Shown here one piece after another: positions 48,584 to 57,430 of a DNA stretch of 64,000 nt (its first letter is position 1; each line of letters begins with the position of its first letter). The translations under genes and the position numbers were made by a program. Location: positions 1,493,501 to 1,557,500 of the forward strand of contig NZ_CP014167.1 of the NCBI RefSeq assembly GCF_001685395.1. Reading direction: 5' to 3'. The stretch is from Paenibacillus yonginensis (GTDB lineage: Bacteria > Bacillota > Bacilli > Paenibacillales > Paenibacillaceae). A model generated the notes under the pieces. The model made no database searches. It was not told where the DNA came from and was given only the letters and a program-made list of their open reading frames with translations.

Positions 48584-50188
48584 TTACCAAGCGGCTACCG
48601 TGCCGTCTGTCCGGGAATCCGTCCCCCCGCAAAACACACCGGTATCCGGGTCCCGCCAGATGATTTGCCCGCGGCCGAAAGATCCGGAATCGAGCGTAAT
48701 CCGGATATCATGCCCGAGCCGGGCGAGCGCCTGCGCGGTAGCGTTGGGAAAGGTTGGTTCCACAAGCACCGTTTTCCCGCCCGTCCACTGCCATCTTGGC
48801 GCATCCAAAGCGGCCTGGGGATGAAGGCCGTAGTCGATCGTATTCATCACTACCTGCATATGGCCCTGGGGCTGCATGTATCCGCCCATGACGCCAAACG
48901 GGCCGATGGCCTGGCCGTTTCTCGTCAGGAATCCGGGAATGATCGTATGATAAGTGCGTTTGCCGGGCTCCAGCCGGTTGTCATGTCCGTCCTCAAGCGA
49001 GAAATCGCTGCCCCGGTTCTGCAGGGCAATGCCGGTTCCCGGCACAACCAGTCCTGAACCGAAGCCCATATAATTGCTTTGGATAAAAGAGATCATGTTG
49101 CCTTCGCCGTCGGCCGCCGCCAGATACACCGTCCCGCTCGCATGCGGGTCCCCGGCCTCGGGCTGGAGCGCACTGGCGCCGATCAGCTCCCTGCGGCGGG
49201 CTCCGTATTCCTCGGACAGCAGGCGCGTTATGTCCGCCTTCATGTGGCGGCTGTCCGTTATATATTTCTGGCCATCCGCGAAAGCCAGCTTCATCGCTTC
49301 AATCTGGCGGTGGAAGTTCTGCACTTCATCGGCGCCGAATTCAAATCCTTTGGCGATGTTGAGCGCCATCAGGGCGACGAGCCCCTGTCCGTTCGGAGGG
49401 ATTTCCCATACGTCATAACCCCTGTAGGCCGTGCTGATCGGCTGCACCCATTCCGGCTGGTAGGCCGCCAAATCGTTTGCCTGCAAATAACCGCCGGCCT
49501 GGCGCACGAACCCTGCGATCCGTTCCGCAAGCTCTCCTCTGTAAAAAGCTTCCGCTCCCGTTTCACCGATCAGGCGCAGCGTTGAGCCATGGTCCGGAGA
49601 ACGCCACATTTCCCCGGGTCTGGGCGCACGGCCTGCCGGTGCGAAGGTGGCAAACCAGGGCTCAAAGCACTTGTCGGTAAAAATATCCCGGAAACGCGCA
49701 TAAGCTTTCTCCCAAAAATAAGCGACCGTCGGCGAAACGGGGAACCCGTTCTCTGCGTAGTCAATGGCCGGCTGCAGCACCTCGCTTAAAGGCAGACGTC
49801 CGAAGCGGCGGGACAGCTCCGCCCAGCCGCCCGGCGTTCCCGGCACGGTGACGGGCAAAGCGCCGAACGTGGGCATTTTCGTATGTCCGGCGGCTTTGAC
49901 GGCCTCTCTGGTTATCGACATTGGGGCGGGGCCGCTCGCATTTAATCCATGCAGCTTGCCTTGGGTCCACACCAGAGCGAAAGCATCGCTGCCAATGCCG
50001 TTAGCGTTAGGCTCTACAACAGTCAGTGCTGCGGCTGTCGCGATAGCCGCATCGATGGCATTGCCGCCGCTCCGTAGAATCTCTAGGCCGGCCTGAGCAG
50101 CCAAAGGCTGTGAGGCTGCAACCATGCCGTTACGGGCAAAGAGAGGTCTACGGTAAGCGGGGTGAGGCTGGTAATACGAATCAAACAT
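48584..50188 (-). CDS. Gamma-glutamyltransferase family protein
   Basis: The 534-residue protein has GMVAASQPLAAQAGLEILRSGGNAIDAAIA near the start and PGTPGGWAELSRRFG. The likely nucleophile Thr is in ASGTVYLAAADGEGNMISFIQSNY (near residue 355), and IALQNRGSDFSLEDGHDN and FGVMGGYMQPQGH follow, all usual in the family. The family transfers or hydrolyses gamma-glutamyl groups, or acts as acylases. There is no signal peptide, so it is probably cytoplasmic and may be an acylase-like paralogue. The start near 50188 reads MFDSYYQPHPAYRRPLFARNG, after GGGAGG. Confidence 0.88.
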   Translation of the reverse strand: MFDSYYQPHPAYRRPLFARNGMVAASQPLAAQAGLEILRSGGNAIDAAIATAAALTVVEPNANGIGSDAFALVWTQGKLHGLNASGPAPMSITREAVKAAGHTKMPTFGALPVTVPGTPGGWAELSRRFGRLPLSEVLQPAIDYAENGFPVSPTVAYFWEKAYARFRDIFTDKCFEPWFATFAPAGRAPRPGEMWRSPDHGSTLRLIGETGAEAFYRGELAERIAGFVRQAGGYLQANDLAAYQPEWVQPISTAYRGYDVWEIPPNGQGLVALMALNIAKGFEFGADEVQNFHRQIEAMKLAFADGQKYITDSRHMKADITRLLSEEYGARRRELIGASALQPEAGDPHASGTVYLAAADGEGNMISFIQSNYMGFGSGLVVPGTGIALQNRGSDFSLEDGHDNRLEPGKRTYHTIIPGFLTRNGQAIGPFGVMGGYMQPQGHMQVVMNTIDYGLHPQAALDAPRWQWTGGKTVLVEPTFPNATAQALARLGHDIRITLDSGSFGRGQIIWRDPDTGVFCGGTDSRTDGTVAAW

Positions 50189-50349
50189 AAGGAAGCACCT
50201 CCCTTTTTTTCATTAGATTATGAAGGAAATCTTCCAAAACATCCAGTATAAATTCTGGCGTTTTATGCCGCTTTCGGCAAGGAGTTGAGAATGTATCAAA
50301 TCACTCTTTCCGTTTGGTCCGGCATGCACTATACTGGGGAAGGAGTAAA

Positions 50350-50363
50350 TTGAAGCGCTTTCT
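50350..50363. promoter_or_regulatory. Weak cre-like site upstream of a ThuA gene
   Basis: TTGAAGCGCTTTCT matches TGAAAGCGCTTTCA at 11 of 14 positions. It is about 90 bases before the ThuA gene. Weak support. Confidence 0.25.
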
Positions 50364-50453
50364 AAATAACTGGGAAGTGCGGTTGTTATGTCTGAATGAG
50401 AAGCTTTCAGCAAGAGGGCTTAAGCGTGTACAACAGGGATGGAGGAATTTGAA

Positions 50454-51197
50454 ATGGCTAAATTAAAGGTTACGGTTTGGAATGAATATCGCCATGAACG
50501 GGAAGATGCCAAGGTAGCAGAGATTTATCCGGCTGGGATTCATCAGGCGATCGGCGGCTATTTGGGGCAGGACAGCACGCTGGAGGTACGTACAGCGACA
50601 CTGGATGAGCCTGAGCACGGTTTGACGGATGAAGTATTGGCTGAGACGGACGTGCTGATCTGGTGGGGGCATGTGGCGCATCACGAGGTGAAGGATGAGA
50701 TTGTGCAGAAGGTAAGAGATCGAGTTCTGGACGGCATGGGACTGATCGTGCTGCATTCCGCACATGCTTCGAAAATCTTTGAAGCTCTGCTCGGCACGCA
50801 TACCGGCCAGCTCAAATGGCGGGAAGCCGGCGAGAAGGAACGGTTGTGGGTCGTAGAACCGAATCATCCGATTGCCGCAGGATTAGGCGAATATATTGAA
50901 ATTGCCCATGAGGAAATGTATGGGGAACGTTTTGAAATTCCGGCACCGGATGAACTGGTCTTCATTTCCTGGTTCGAGGGCGGGGAAGTGTTCCGCAGCG
51001 GCTGCTGCTACCGCCGGGGCAAAGGCAAGCTGTTCTATTTCCGTCCTGGACATGAAAGCTTTCCGACCTATCACCATCCCGATGTGATCAAGGTCATTTC
51101 GAATGCGGTCCGCTGGGCAGCTCCTGTCGCCGGTTCTAAGGTTACGTACGGCCGGGTGGAGCCTCTTGAAGCCCTTAAAGTCACGGAGCATGTTTGA
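50454..51197 (+). CDS. ThuA-domain protein
   Basis: The 247-residue protein has [44 protein letters not shown] and [29 protein letters not shown], typical of ThuA-like trehalose-utilisation proteins (type 1 glutamine amidotransferase fold). ATG 50454 follows GGAGGA. It stands alone between two terminators and is only remotely related to the ThuA protein at 21301. Role in sugar use is inferred from the family. Confidence 0.88.
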   Translation: MAKLKVTVWNEYRHEREDAKVAEIYPAGIHQAIGGYLGQDSTLEVRTATLDEPEHGLTDEVLAETDVLIWWGHVAHHEVKDEIVQKVRDRVLDGMGLIVLHSAHASKIFEALLGTHTGQLKWREAGEKERLWVVEPNHPIAAGLGEYIEIAHEEMYGERFEIPAPDELVFISWFEGGEVFRSGCCYRRGKGKLFYFRPGHESFPTYHHPDVIKVISNAVRWAAPVAGSKVTYGRVEPLEALKVTEHV

Positions 51198-51252
51198 GCA
51201 TTTGGGGTTGATCTGATTCAGCCGCTTGCAGGAGGCCTTAAGCCGGGGAAGA

Positions 51253-51285
51253 AAAGAAGCCGCGTTCGTGCGGCTTCTTTTTGTC
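51253..51285 (+). terminator. Terminator of the ThuA gene
   Basis: Stem AAAGAAGCCGC / GCGGCTTCTTT, then T residues. Confidence 0.85.
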
Positions 51286-51384
51286 TGCTTGTGCAGAAAG
51301 AGCTTTTTCATCCTTGGGTGAATGACTTGGCCGGATAATGGACAAGCTTTAGTTACCAGAAAATGGTTTGTTTGGGAGGCGAAA

Positions 51385-52173
51385 ATGGATAATTTCCGTG
51401 AAAAATGGCGCAGCCGACGTTATAAAGCCCATGTCAGCATTCTTGGAACCACTCAGCTGCATAAAAGAAACCCTTATACAATCGGCTTTTGGTCTATGGC
51501 TTTTCCAGGTTTTGGTCACCTGCTGCTTAACAAATACCTGCGTGGTTATGTTCTTGTTCTCTGGGAAATGTTCATCAATCAAAAGATCCATCTGAATGAA
51601 GCCATGGTCTTCACTTTTAACGGAAACTTTCAGGCCGCACGCGAGGTGTTGGACCCTAACTTTACTTATCTCTATATACCGGTTTATTTATTCGCCATTT
51701 GGGACAGCTACCGGACCGCTGTGGATATGAACAAGGTGTACATCCTTGCGGTAAGGGAAAATGCGCCCTTTAATGAATTCAGTATCGGTGCGCTCGAAGT
51801 CAATTACCTGGATAAACGCAAGCCTTGGGTATCGGTTGTATGGTCTATGGGGGTACCGAGTGTAGGTCAGCTGTATCTTCATCGGATCGTGCTGGCGGTT
51901 TTTATCCTGGTGACAACGATCGTGCTGGTGTGGGAATCCCATTTTATTCTGGCCGTTCACTACCTGATCCTCGGGGATCTTGCCAGTTCCAACCGGGTTC
52001 TGAATGCCCAGTGGCTGCTGTATTTTCCATCGTTCTATTTCTTTACTATCTACGATGCATATACCAATACGATAGAGAATAACAAACTATTTGATTCGGC
52101 AATGAAAACGTTCTTGTTACAGAAATACCAGCCTCAGGGCAAACATGTTACGGTAGGAGAAAAGGTGAGCTGA
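51385..52173 (+). CDS. Unrecognised membrane protein with internal duplication
   Basis: I do not recognise this 262-residue protein. It has about six hydrophobic segments in two halves of about 105 residues that clearly match: KRNPYTIGFWSMAFPGFG against KRKPWVSVVWSMGVPSVG, and YLFAIWDSYRTAVDMNKVYI against FFTIYDAYTNTIENNKLF. A basic N-terminus (REKWRSRRYKAHVS) precedes the first half. The next gene overlaps by one base, so they form an operon. The duplication, with FW-SM-PG-G-L-L motifs, recalls small transmembrane repeats, but no named family is claimed. ATG 51385 follows GGGAGG. Confidence 0.75.
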   Translation: MDNFREKWRSRRYKAHVSILGTTQLHKRNPYTIGFWSMAFPGFGHLLLNKYLRGYVLVLWEMFINQKIHLNEAMVFTFNGNFQAAREVLDPNFTYLYIPVYLFAIWDSYRTAVDMNKVYILAVRENAPFNEFSIGALEVNYLDKRKPWVSVVWSMGVPSVGQLYLHRIVLAVFILVTTIVLVWESHFILAVHYLILGDLASSNRVLNAQWLLYFPSFYFFTIYDAYTNTIENNKLFDSAMKTFLLQKYQPQGKHVTVGEKVS

Positions 52174-52595
52174 TGCAGATTTTTGCTACTTTCGAATATA
52201 CGTCGCTCCTCGAAATCGCCATTTCGGAGCTTGAGGAGAAAGGTATTACGGAGATCTATGCCGTGCCCCTTGATCTTCGCAAGCAGGAGCCCCGCCTCAT
52301 GGACAGCATTCACCGGGCTGATGGACTCTCATTTATTGATAAAGGAATGGTGTTTGCCTTTATGCTGTCGACCATAGGGGCAAGCAAAGGTTTTGTTTGG
52401 CCAGGAGGCCCTATTATCTGGGGGCTGGCCGGGGCGGTAACCGGATTTACGTTTGGAATCCTGGTGAACTGGGTCATATATTTGGCGAAAAGGCATAAGA
52501 ACCAAACCGAAATCCGCAAAGGCAAAAAGGGAGATGTCATCTTAATAGTCACCTGCGAGGAAAATCAGATTTCCGTTGTAGAGGATATTTTGTGA
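52173..52595 (+). CDS. Unrecognised two-segment membrane protein
   Basis: The 140-residue protein has a soluble N-terminal part (MQIFATFEYTSLLEIAISELEEKGITEIYAVPLD), two hydrophobic segments (GMVFAFMLSTIGASKGFVWPG and IWGLAGAVTGFTFGILVNWVIYLA, glycine-rich) and a soluble C-terminus (GDVILIVTCEENQISVVEDIL). Start and stop codons of the two genes overlap (TGATG), pointing to translational coupling. The first part may be a ferredoxin-like fold. No function is assigned. Confidence 0.7.
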   Translation: MQIFATFEYTSLLEIAISELEEKGITEIYAVPLDLRKQEPRLMDSIHRADGLSFIDKGMVFAFMLSTIGASKGFVWPGGPIIWGLAGAVTGFTFGILVNWVIYLAKRHKNQTEIRKGKKGDVILIVTCEENQISVVEDIL

Positions 52596-52761
52596 GATCA
52601 TAGAGCGTATGGTCTAGCAAAAACCAGATAACAAGCTTTATGTCTGTTCCTCTCCCTAATCCTCCAATCCCTGGGCTTTGCCGGAATCTTGCTCTCGTAG
52701 CCTAAAGACCTTTTAAGTTTACGTATCCTGAGGGTATACTTGGCTTCAGGAGGTGATCAGG

Positions 52762-53349
52762 TTGCACATGCACAAGGAATTGTTCGACCATATCTATGAG
52801 ACCGTGGCCAGGAAAGAGAGTACCTATGACGGCGTTTATTATACCTGCGTTAAAACCACCCGTATCTTCTGCCGTCCCTCCTGCCGGGCAAGGACACCTT
52901 TTCCTCAAAACATTCTATTTGCAACTTCTGTACAAGAAGCGATCGATGCGGGCTTTCGTCCCTGCAAACGCTGCAGGCCGGAGCTGCCGGGCAGGCAAAC
53001 GCCGGATGAGCGGCTGGCGGCTGAAGTGAACAGGCTGCTGAAGCAAGGGATCAACGGGCCTATTACGCTTCAGGAGATTGCTGATATGCTTGCGATCAGT
53101 CCTTTTCACCTGCAGAGGCTTTATAAGCGGGTCACCGGTTCCACGCCTGCCGTGTACCTGCAGGAGCTCCGGTTAGCTGAAGCAAAAATAAGGCTTGAAA
53201 GCGGCGATGATGCCGGAACGATTGCAGCCGTCGCCAAGGCGGTTGGATATCGCAGCCATTCCCATTTCACAGCCTGGTTCAGCCAGGAGACAGGGATGAC
53301 GCCGAGTGAATACCGCAACGTACATAAGGAAAGGGGCAGGCAAGGATGA
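52762..53349 (+). CDS. adaA: AdaA-type methylphosphotriester-DNA methyltransferase and regulator
   Basis: The roughly 195-residue protein has the Ada zinc-binding domain with four cysteines (FCRPSCRAR and PCKRCRPEL). The Cys in FCRPSC accepts the methyl group. An AraC-type helix-turn-helix follows (LQEIADMLAISPFHLQRLYKRVTGSTPAVYLQ and AKAVGYRSHSHFTAWFSQETGMTPSEYR). On methylation it activates the adaptive response. TTG 52762 after AGGAGG is chosen; ATG 52768 is an alternative. It leads an operon with ogt and alkA. Confidence 0.93.
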   Translation: MHMHKELFDHIYETVARKESTYDGVYYTCVKTTRIFCRPSCRARTPFPQNILFATSVQEAIDAGFRPCKRCRPELPGRQTPDERLAAEVNRLLKQGINGPITLQEIADMLAISPFHLQRLYKRVTGSTPAVYLQELRLAEAKIRLESGDDAGTIAAVAKAVGYRSHSHFTAWFSQETGMTPSEYRNVHKERGRQG

Positions 53350-53900
53350 GCAGATCTGTGGTTTATTGGGCAGAAACTGAGCCGGGGGAGGATTCATGGA
53401 CCTTGCTTGCGACAGAACAGGGAATATGCCGAGTTCTATATCCGGGGGACTCCCCGGATCGCTGGAGCAGCTGGCTGAAACGTCTGGCACCTGGAGCAGA
53501 GCTGGAGGAGAACAGGGCAGCCATAACGCGTTTTGGAATCTTTGAGTTATGGGACGATTATTTTAAAGGCAAACCGGTCTCCTTCGATTCCGTACCGCTG
53601 GATGGATTCGGCACGCCGTTTCAATTGGAGGTTTGGTCCAAGCTGCAGCAGATTCCTTACGGTACGGTCTGGACTTACCGAGAGCTGGCTGCTTCCATCG
53701 GCCGGCCTCAAGCGGTTCGTGCAGTTGGAACGGCAAATGGCGCCAATCCGCTGCCGGTTTTGGTGCCATGCCACCGCGTGATCGGCTCGAACAGGACCTT
53801 GGTCGGTTACCGAGGAGGTCTGGCGATGAAGGAACGGCTGCTGCAGCTGGAAGGAGTGGTAGCCGTTGAACCGAAAGGACACGAACGTTTCCGGCACTGA
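53346..53900 (+). CDS. ogt: Methylated-DNA--protein-cysteine methyltransferase
   Basis: The 184-residue protein has the active site LVPCHRVIGSN (near residue 141; Cys accepts the O6-methyl group) and FQLEVWSKLQQIPYGTVWTYRELAASIGRPQAVRAVGTANGANP. It repairs O6-methylguanine by suicidal transfer. Its ATG overlaps the adaA stop by 4 bases (ATGA). The adaA-ogt order equals adaA-adaB of B. subtilis. Confidence 0.94.
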   Translation: MSRSVVYWAETEPGEDSWTLLATEQGICRVLYPGDSPDRWSSWLKRLAPGAELEENRAAITRFGIFELWDDYFKGKPVSFDSVPLDGFGTPFQLEVWSKLQQIPYGTVWTYRELAASIGRPQAVRAVGTANGANPLPVLVPCHRVIGSNRTLVGYRGGLAMKERLLQLEGVVAVEPKGHERFRH

Positions 53901-54786
53901 TTTCTATATTCCGGTTCCTGAAGGTTTTCAATTTGCCCACTGTCTTGATTATTTAGGAAGGTCGGAAGAAGAATGCCTCTATGAGATTCACGGACAAGCG
54001 GTACGCAAGCTGTTTGTTCTCAGCGACCGGCTCGTGCTGCTCGAATTCAGCAATGACGGCAGCCGCCGGATTCAGGCGGCAGTTCTGCATGGAGGTCCCT
54101 TACAGGATTCCGAGCAGCAGATGGTGGAGAAATACGTTCGCGAATGGTTTGATTTGGAACGGAATTTAGAACCCTTCTACTCGCTTGCCGCTGAGGATGT
54201 CCTGTTAAGCAAGGTTGTGAAATCGCTTTACGGATTGCGGATCGTAGGCATCCCCGATCTGTTTGAGGCGCTTTGCTGGGCTGTATTGGGTCAGCAGATT
54301 CATTTGTCTTTGGCTTATGCGCTTAAGAGAAGGGTTACCTATGCTTATGGGAGCGCGTTGGACTGGAACGGCACCCGTTATTATAGCTTTCCTTCTCCAA
54401 AGCAGCTGTTGGCTGCATCACCGGAAGAGTTGGGGGCTATGAAGGTATCCCGCGCCAAAAGCGCAGCTCTGCTGGAAATTGCCCGGAGCATGGAGAGCGG
54501 AGAGTTAAACCGGGAGATGCTGCTTGGACTTGGGGATTATGAGCAGATGGGAGAGAGGCTTCAGCGCATCAAGGGGGTTGGCCCCTGGACGTCCCACTAT
54601 GTCCGGATGCGGTGTCTGGGAGATTCAGGGGCGTTCCCGATTGGGGATGCGGGTCTGCGCAATGCCGTCAAGTCGGCGGCAGGGCTCGCGGTCAAGCCTG
54701 ACGAAGCTTGTCTCCGCGAGCTCTTCCTCCCTTGGAAGGGGTGGGAGGCTTACGCGACCTTTTATTTATGGCGAACCTTATATTAG
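53866..54786 (+). CDS. alkA: AlkA-type DNA-3-methyladenine glycosylase
   Basis: The 306-residue protein has an N-terminal beta part, then the helix-hairpin-helix glycosylase core: ALCWAVLGQQIHLSLAYALKRR, LQRIKGVGPWTSHYVRMR (hairpin) and FPIGDAGLRNAV with the catalytic Asp. It removes 3-methyladenine and related bases. TTG 53866 follows GAAGGAG and overlaps ogt by 35 bases, so it is the third gene of the adaptive-response operon. It is convergent with the permease gene, two bases apart. Confidence 0.92.
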   Translation: MNRKDTNVSGTDFYIPVPEGFQFAHCLDYLGRSEEECLYEIHGQAVRKLFVLSDRLVLLEFSNDGSRRIQAAVLHGGPLQDSEQQMVEKYVREWFDLERNLEPFYSLAAEDVLLSKVVKSLYGLRIVGIPDLFEALCWAVLGQQIHLSLAYALKRRVTYAYGSALDWNGTRYYSFPSPKQLLAASPEELGAMKVSRAKSAALLEIARSMESGELNREMLLGLGDYEQMGERLQRIKGVGPWTSHYVRMRCLGDSGAFPIGDAGLRNAVKSAAGLAVKPDEACLRELFLPWKGWEAYATFYLWRTLY

Positions 54787-54788
54787 CT

Positions 54789-56141
54789 TTAGCTCTTGCT
54801 GCGGAATTTCCGGAACGCGCTGACGATCAGTATAAGGAGGACCATGAGACAAACGCTGATGCTTAGGCGGTTCTGCGCATCAAACAAGAACAGCAGCGCG
54901 ATTATGCCAAGGCAAGCCACGGCCGCAAAGTTGATATATGGGGCCCCCCACAGCCTGAAGGTCGGCTGGACAGGATAAACCTTGCGCAGCTTAAGCTGCG
55001 CGAGGCAGAACGTCATCCACACGAGCAGAACTACAAATCCCGGCACTGCCATCAGCACCCGGAAGAGCTGGTCCTGGGCGAAGAAGCCAAGCAGGGCACC
55101 GGCAACCAGAAGCACCGAAACCAGCTTCAAGGTTTGATACGGAACGCCGCGTTTCGAAACCTGTGCCAGCGCGGAAGGAGCCTCCCCGGCAGCGGCCATC
55201 GCATGCAGCATCCGGGTGGCCCCGTATACACCGGAGTTAGCCGCCGACAGCACAGCGGTTACAAGAATGAAATTCATGACATGCGCCGAACCCTTCAGAC
55301 CGGTATAATTCAGCACCTGGACAAAAGGACTGCTGGTGCCGCTCAGCTCGTTCCACGGAATCAAGGCGCAAATGACCAGGATCGGGAGCGTGTAGAACAG
55401 AATAACGCGAAGAATAAAGCTGCTTACAAGACGCGGAAGGATTTTGTCCGCGTTTTCGGTTTCGCTCAGCGTAAGGCCGATCAGCTCAGACCCGCCGTAA
55501 GAGAACGTTACGACCAGCAGGGCGGAGAAAATGGCCGTCCAGCCATTTGGAAGAAAACCGCCATGTGCGGTCAAATGGTGCAGACCCGGAGCCGCAGCAT
55601 CCCCGGTTCCCCGAATGACACCAAAGAGAACCAATATGCCAAGAACGACAAACAGAACGATCATGGCAATTTTGATTCCGGCCAGCCAGAACTCCACCTC
55701 GCCAAAGCTGTTCACGCTCATCATATTGATCATAATGATCAGCGCGGCGCAGGCCAGGCTGAGAACCCACAAAGGGACGGAAGGAAGCCAATATTGCAGA
55801 AAGCTGCCGGCCGCTATGATTTCAATGACACATACAGCCAGCCACATAAAGCAGTAAAGCCAGCCTAATATAAACGAGGTTCGTTCCCCAAACGCTTCCC
55901 GTACAAAATCTTTCATGTTCCGGCCCGGATATACCGTCGCCATCTCGGTCATGGCGCCCATAACCACCAGCAGCAGAAGCCCTGCCAGTATGTAGGTCAG
56001 GATAACTCCCGGCCCGGCCAGCCCGATCGTTTCGGCGCTGCCTTTAAAGATGCCCGTTCCGATTACACCGCCCATAGCCATTAAGGTAATATGCCGCGGC
56101 TGCAATTTCTTCTGAAGTGTATTGCGGGGTTCTTTGCTCAT
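54789..56141 (-). CDS. APC family amino acid permease
   Basis: The 450-residue protein has 12 membrane segments and the amino acid permease pattern: RHITLMAMGGVIGTGIFKGSAETIGLAGPG (G-x-G-x-G substrate loop, about residues 15-45), TEMATVYPGRNMKDFVREAFG, and VVTFSYGGSELIGLTLSETENADKILPRL. It probably imports amino acids with cations; the specific one is unknown. ATG 56141 follows AGGAGG. A second, weakly related permease is at 30753. It is separated from the adaptive-response operon only by strand. Confidence 0.9.
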   Translation of the reverse strand: MSKEPRNTLQKKLQPRHITLMAMGGVIGTGIFKGSAETIGLAGPGVILTYILAGLLLLVVMGAMTEMATVYPGRNMKDFVREAFGERTSFILGWLYCFMWLAVCVIEIIAAGSFLQYWLPSVPLWVLSLACAALIIMINMMSVNSFGEVEFWLAGIKIAMIVLFVVLGILVLFGVIRGTGDAAAPGLHHLTAHGGFLPNGWTAIFSALLVVTFSYGGSELIGLTLSETENADKILPRLVSSFILRVILFYTLPILVICALIPWNELSGTSSPFVQVLNYTGLKGSAHVMNFILVTAVLSAANSGVYGATRMLHAMAAAGEAPSALAQVSKRGVPYQTLKLVSVLLVAGALLGFFAQDQLFRVLMAVPGFVVLLVWMTFCLAQLKLRKVYPVQPTFRLWGAPYINFAAVACLGIIALLFLFDAQNRLSISVCLMVLLILIVSAFRKFRSKS

Positions 56142-56311
56142 AACATCCTCCTGCCAAAACAGCAAACTTTTATTTAGTATTTTCCAGTATACAACCTCTT
56201 TACTAAAAACAATATGACTTTTACCGGATAAGGTTCTGTCGGTTTGGCGGATGCGGGTATAGGCGCGAGGGGAAGCTGCAATTTGCCTCACGGCGTTTGT
56301 CTTGATACGGG

Positions 56312-56366
56312 TATACTCAAGTATAGTAGCTATCTTGGATATAATTAAGTGAAGATCTTTTCACTT
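56312..56366. promoter_or_regulatory. Operator and promoter region of aldo/keto reductase copy 2
   Basis: TATACT-CA-AGTATA (56312-56325) is an inverted repeat like the HxlR-type arms before copy 1. TATAAT at 56340-56345 is followed after one base by AAGTGAA-N6-TTCACTT (56347-56366). The order and spacing match 6043-6069. No HxlR gene is here, so the site may be controlled from elsewhere. The rest of 56142-56311 shows no gene. Confidence 0.6.
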
Positions 56367-56472
56367 CTTCAAAACCGGACATAACTTATATAAAATGTAA
56401 GCGTAACAAAACAAAGGTTAGAAAATGAGAACGTTAGAGAGACAAACAAATCCATGACAGGAGGAATGCCGG

Positions 56473-57411
56473 ATGAAATACAGAAGACTCGGAGGCAGCG
56501 GCCTAAAGGTGAGCGAAATCAGCTTGGGAAGCTGGCTTACATACGGGGGTTATGTAGAGTGGGAGAACGCGGTTAATTCCATTAAAACCGCTTATGAGCT
56601 GGGCATTAATTTCTTCGATACAGCCAACGTTTATGAAAGAGGGGCTGCTGAGGAGCTGGTCGGGAAGACACTCAAGGAATATCCACGCGAATCCTACGTG
56701 CTGGCAACCAAAGCTTTTGGGAAAATGGGCGAAGGTCCCAATGACAAAGGTTTGTCCCGCAAACACATCATCGAGCAGGCCAATGCAAGCCTGAAGCGGC
56801 TCGGCCATGATTATGTGGATATCTTCTACTGCCATCGTTATGACCAGGAGACTCCACTCCATGAAACGCTGCGCGCGATTGACGATCTCGTCCGCCAGGG
56901 CAAGGTGCTTTATGTAGGCGTTAGCGAATGGCAGGCTTCGCAAATGGCCGAAGCGCTTGCGTTGGCCGATCGGTACCTGCTGGACCGGATCGTCGTGAAT
57001 CAGCCGATCTACAACATGTTTAACCGGTACATTGAGCAAGAGGTCATTCCGCTTGGCGAACGCTCCGGGATCGGACAAGTGGTCTTCTCGCCGCTGGCGC
57101 AAGGCCTGCTGACAGGCAAATACACTTCGGTTTCGGAGCTTCCGCAGGACAGCCGCGCAGCGAAGCTGGAGGGCATGCGCAAGGGAATCACCGAGGAGAA
57201 GCTAGAGAAGGTCCGCAGGCTTGAAGCTGTGGCAGGGGAGCTCGGCATCAGCGTCAGCACGCTTGCGCTTGCCTGGATCCTGCGCCAGCCGAACGTGGCC
57301 AGCGCTTTGATCGGCGCAAGTCGTCCGGAGCAGGTTGCGGAAAATGCCAAAGCCTCGGGTGTTGAGCTGAGTGATGATGTATTGGCGCGGATTGAGGACA
57401 TTTTGAACTAG
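56473..57411 (+). CDS. Aldo/keto reductase, copy 2
   Basis: This 312-residue enzyme is nearly identical to the one at 6148 (same length, most residues the same). It keeps Asp and Tyr in FFDTANVYERG, Lys in YVLATKAFG and His in IFYCHRYD. Differences cluster in KEY/EGM-type surface spots. It reduces aldehydes or ketones with NADPH in this family. ATG 56473 follows AGGAGG. The next gene, an epimerase, starts 20 bases on, so the two form an operon, which copy 1 lacks. Confidence 0.9.
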   Translation: MKYRRLGGSGLKVSEISLGSWLTYGGYVEWENAVNSIKTAYELGINFFDTANVYERGAAEELVGKTLKEYPRESYVLATKAFGKMGEGPNDKGLSRKHIIEQANASLKRLGHDYVDIFYCHRYDQETPLHETLRAIDDLVRQGKVLYVGVSEWQASQMAEALALADRYLLDRIVVNQPIYNMFNRYIEQEVIPLGERSGIGQVVFSPLAQGLLTGKYTSVSELPQDSRAAKLEGMRKGITEEKLEKVRRLEAVAGELGISVSTLALAWILRQPNVASALIGASRPEQVAENAKASGVELSDDVLARIEDILN

Positions 57412-57430
57412 CCGAGAGGGGGAGAAAAGG

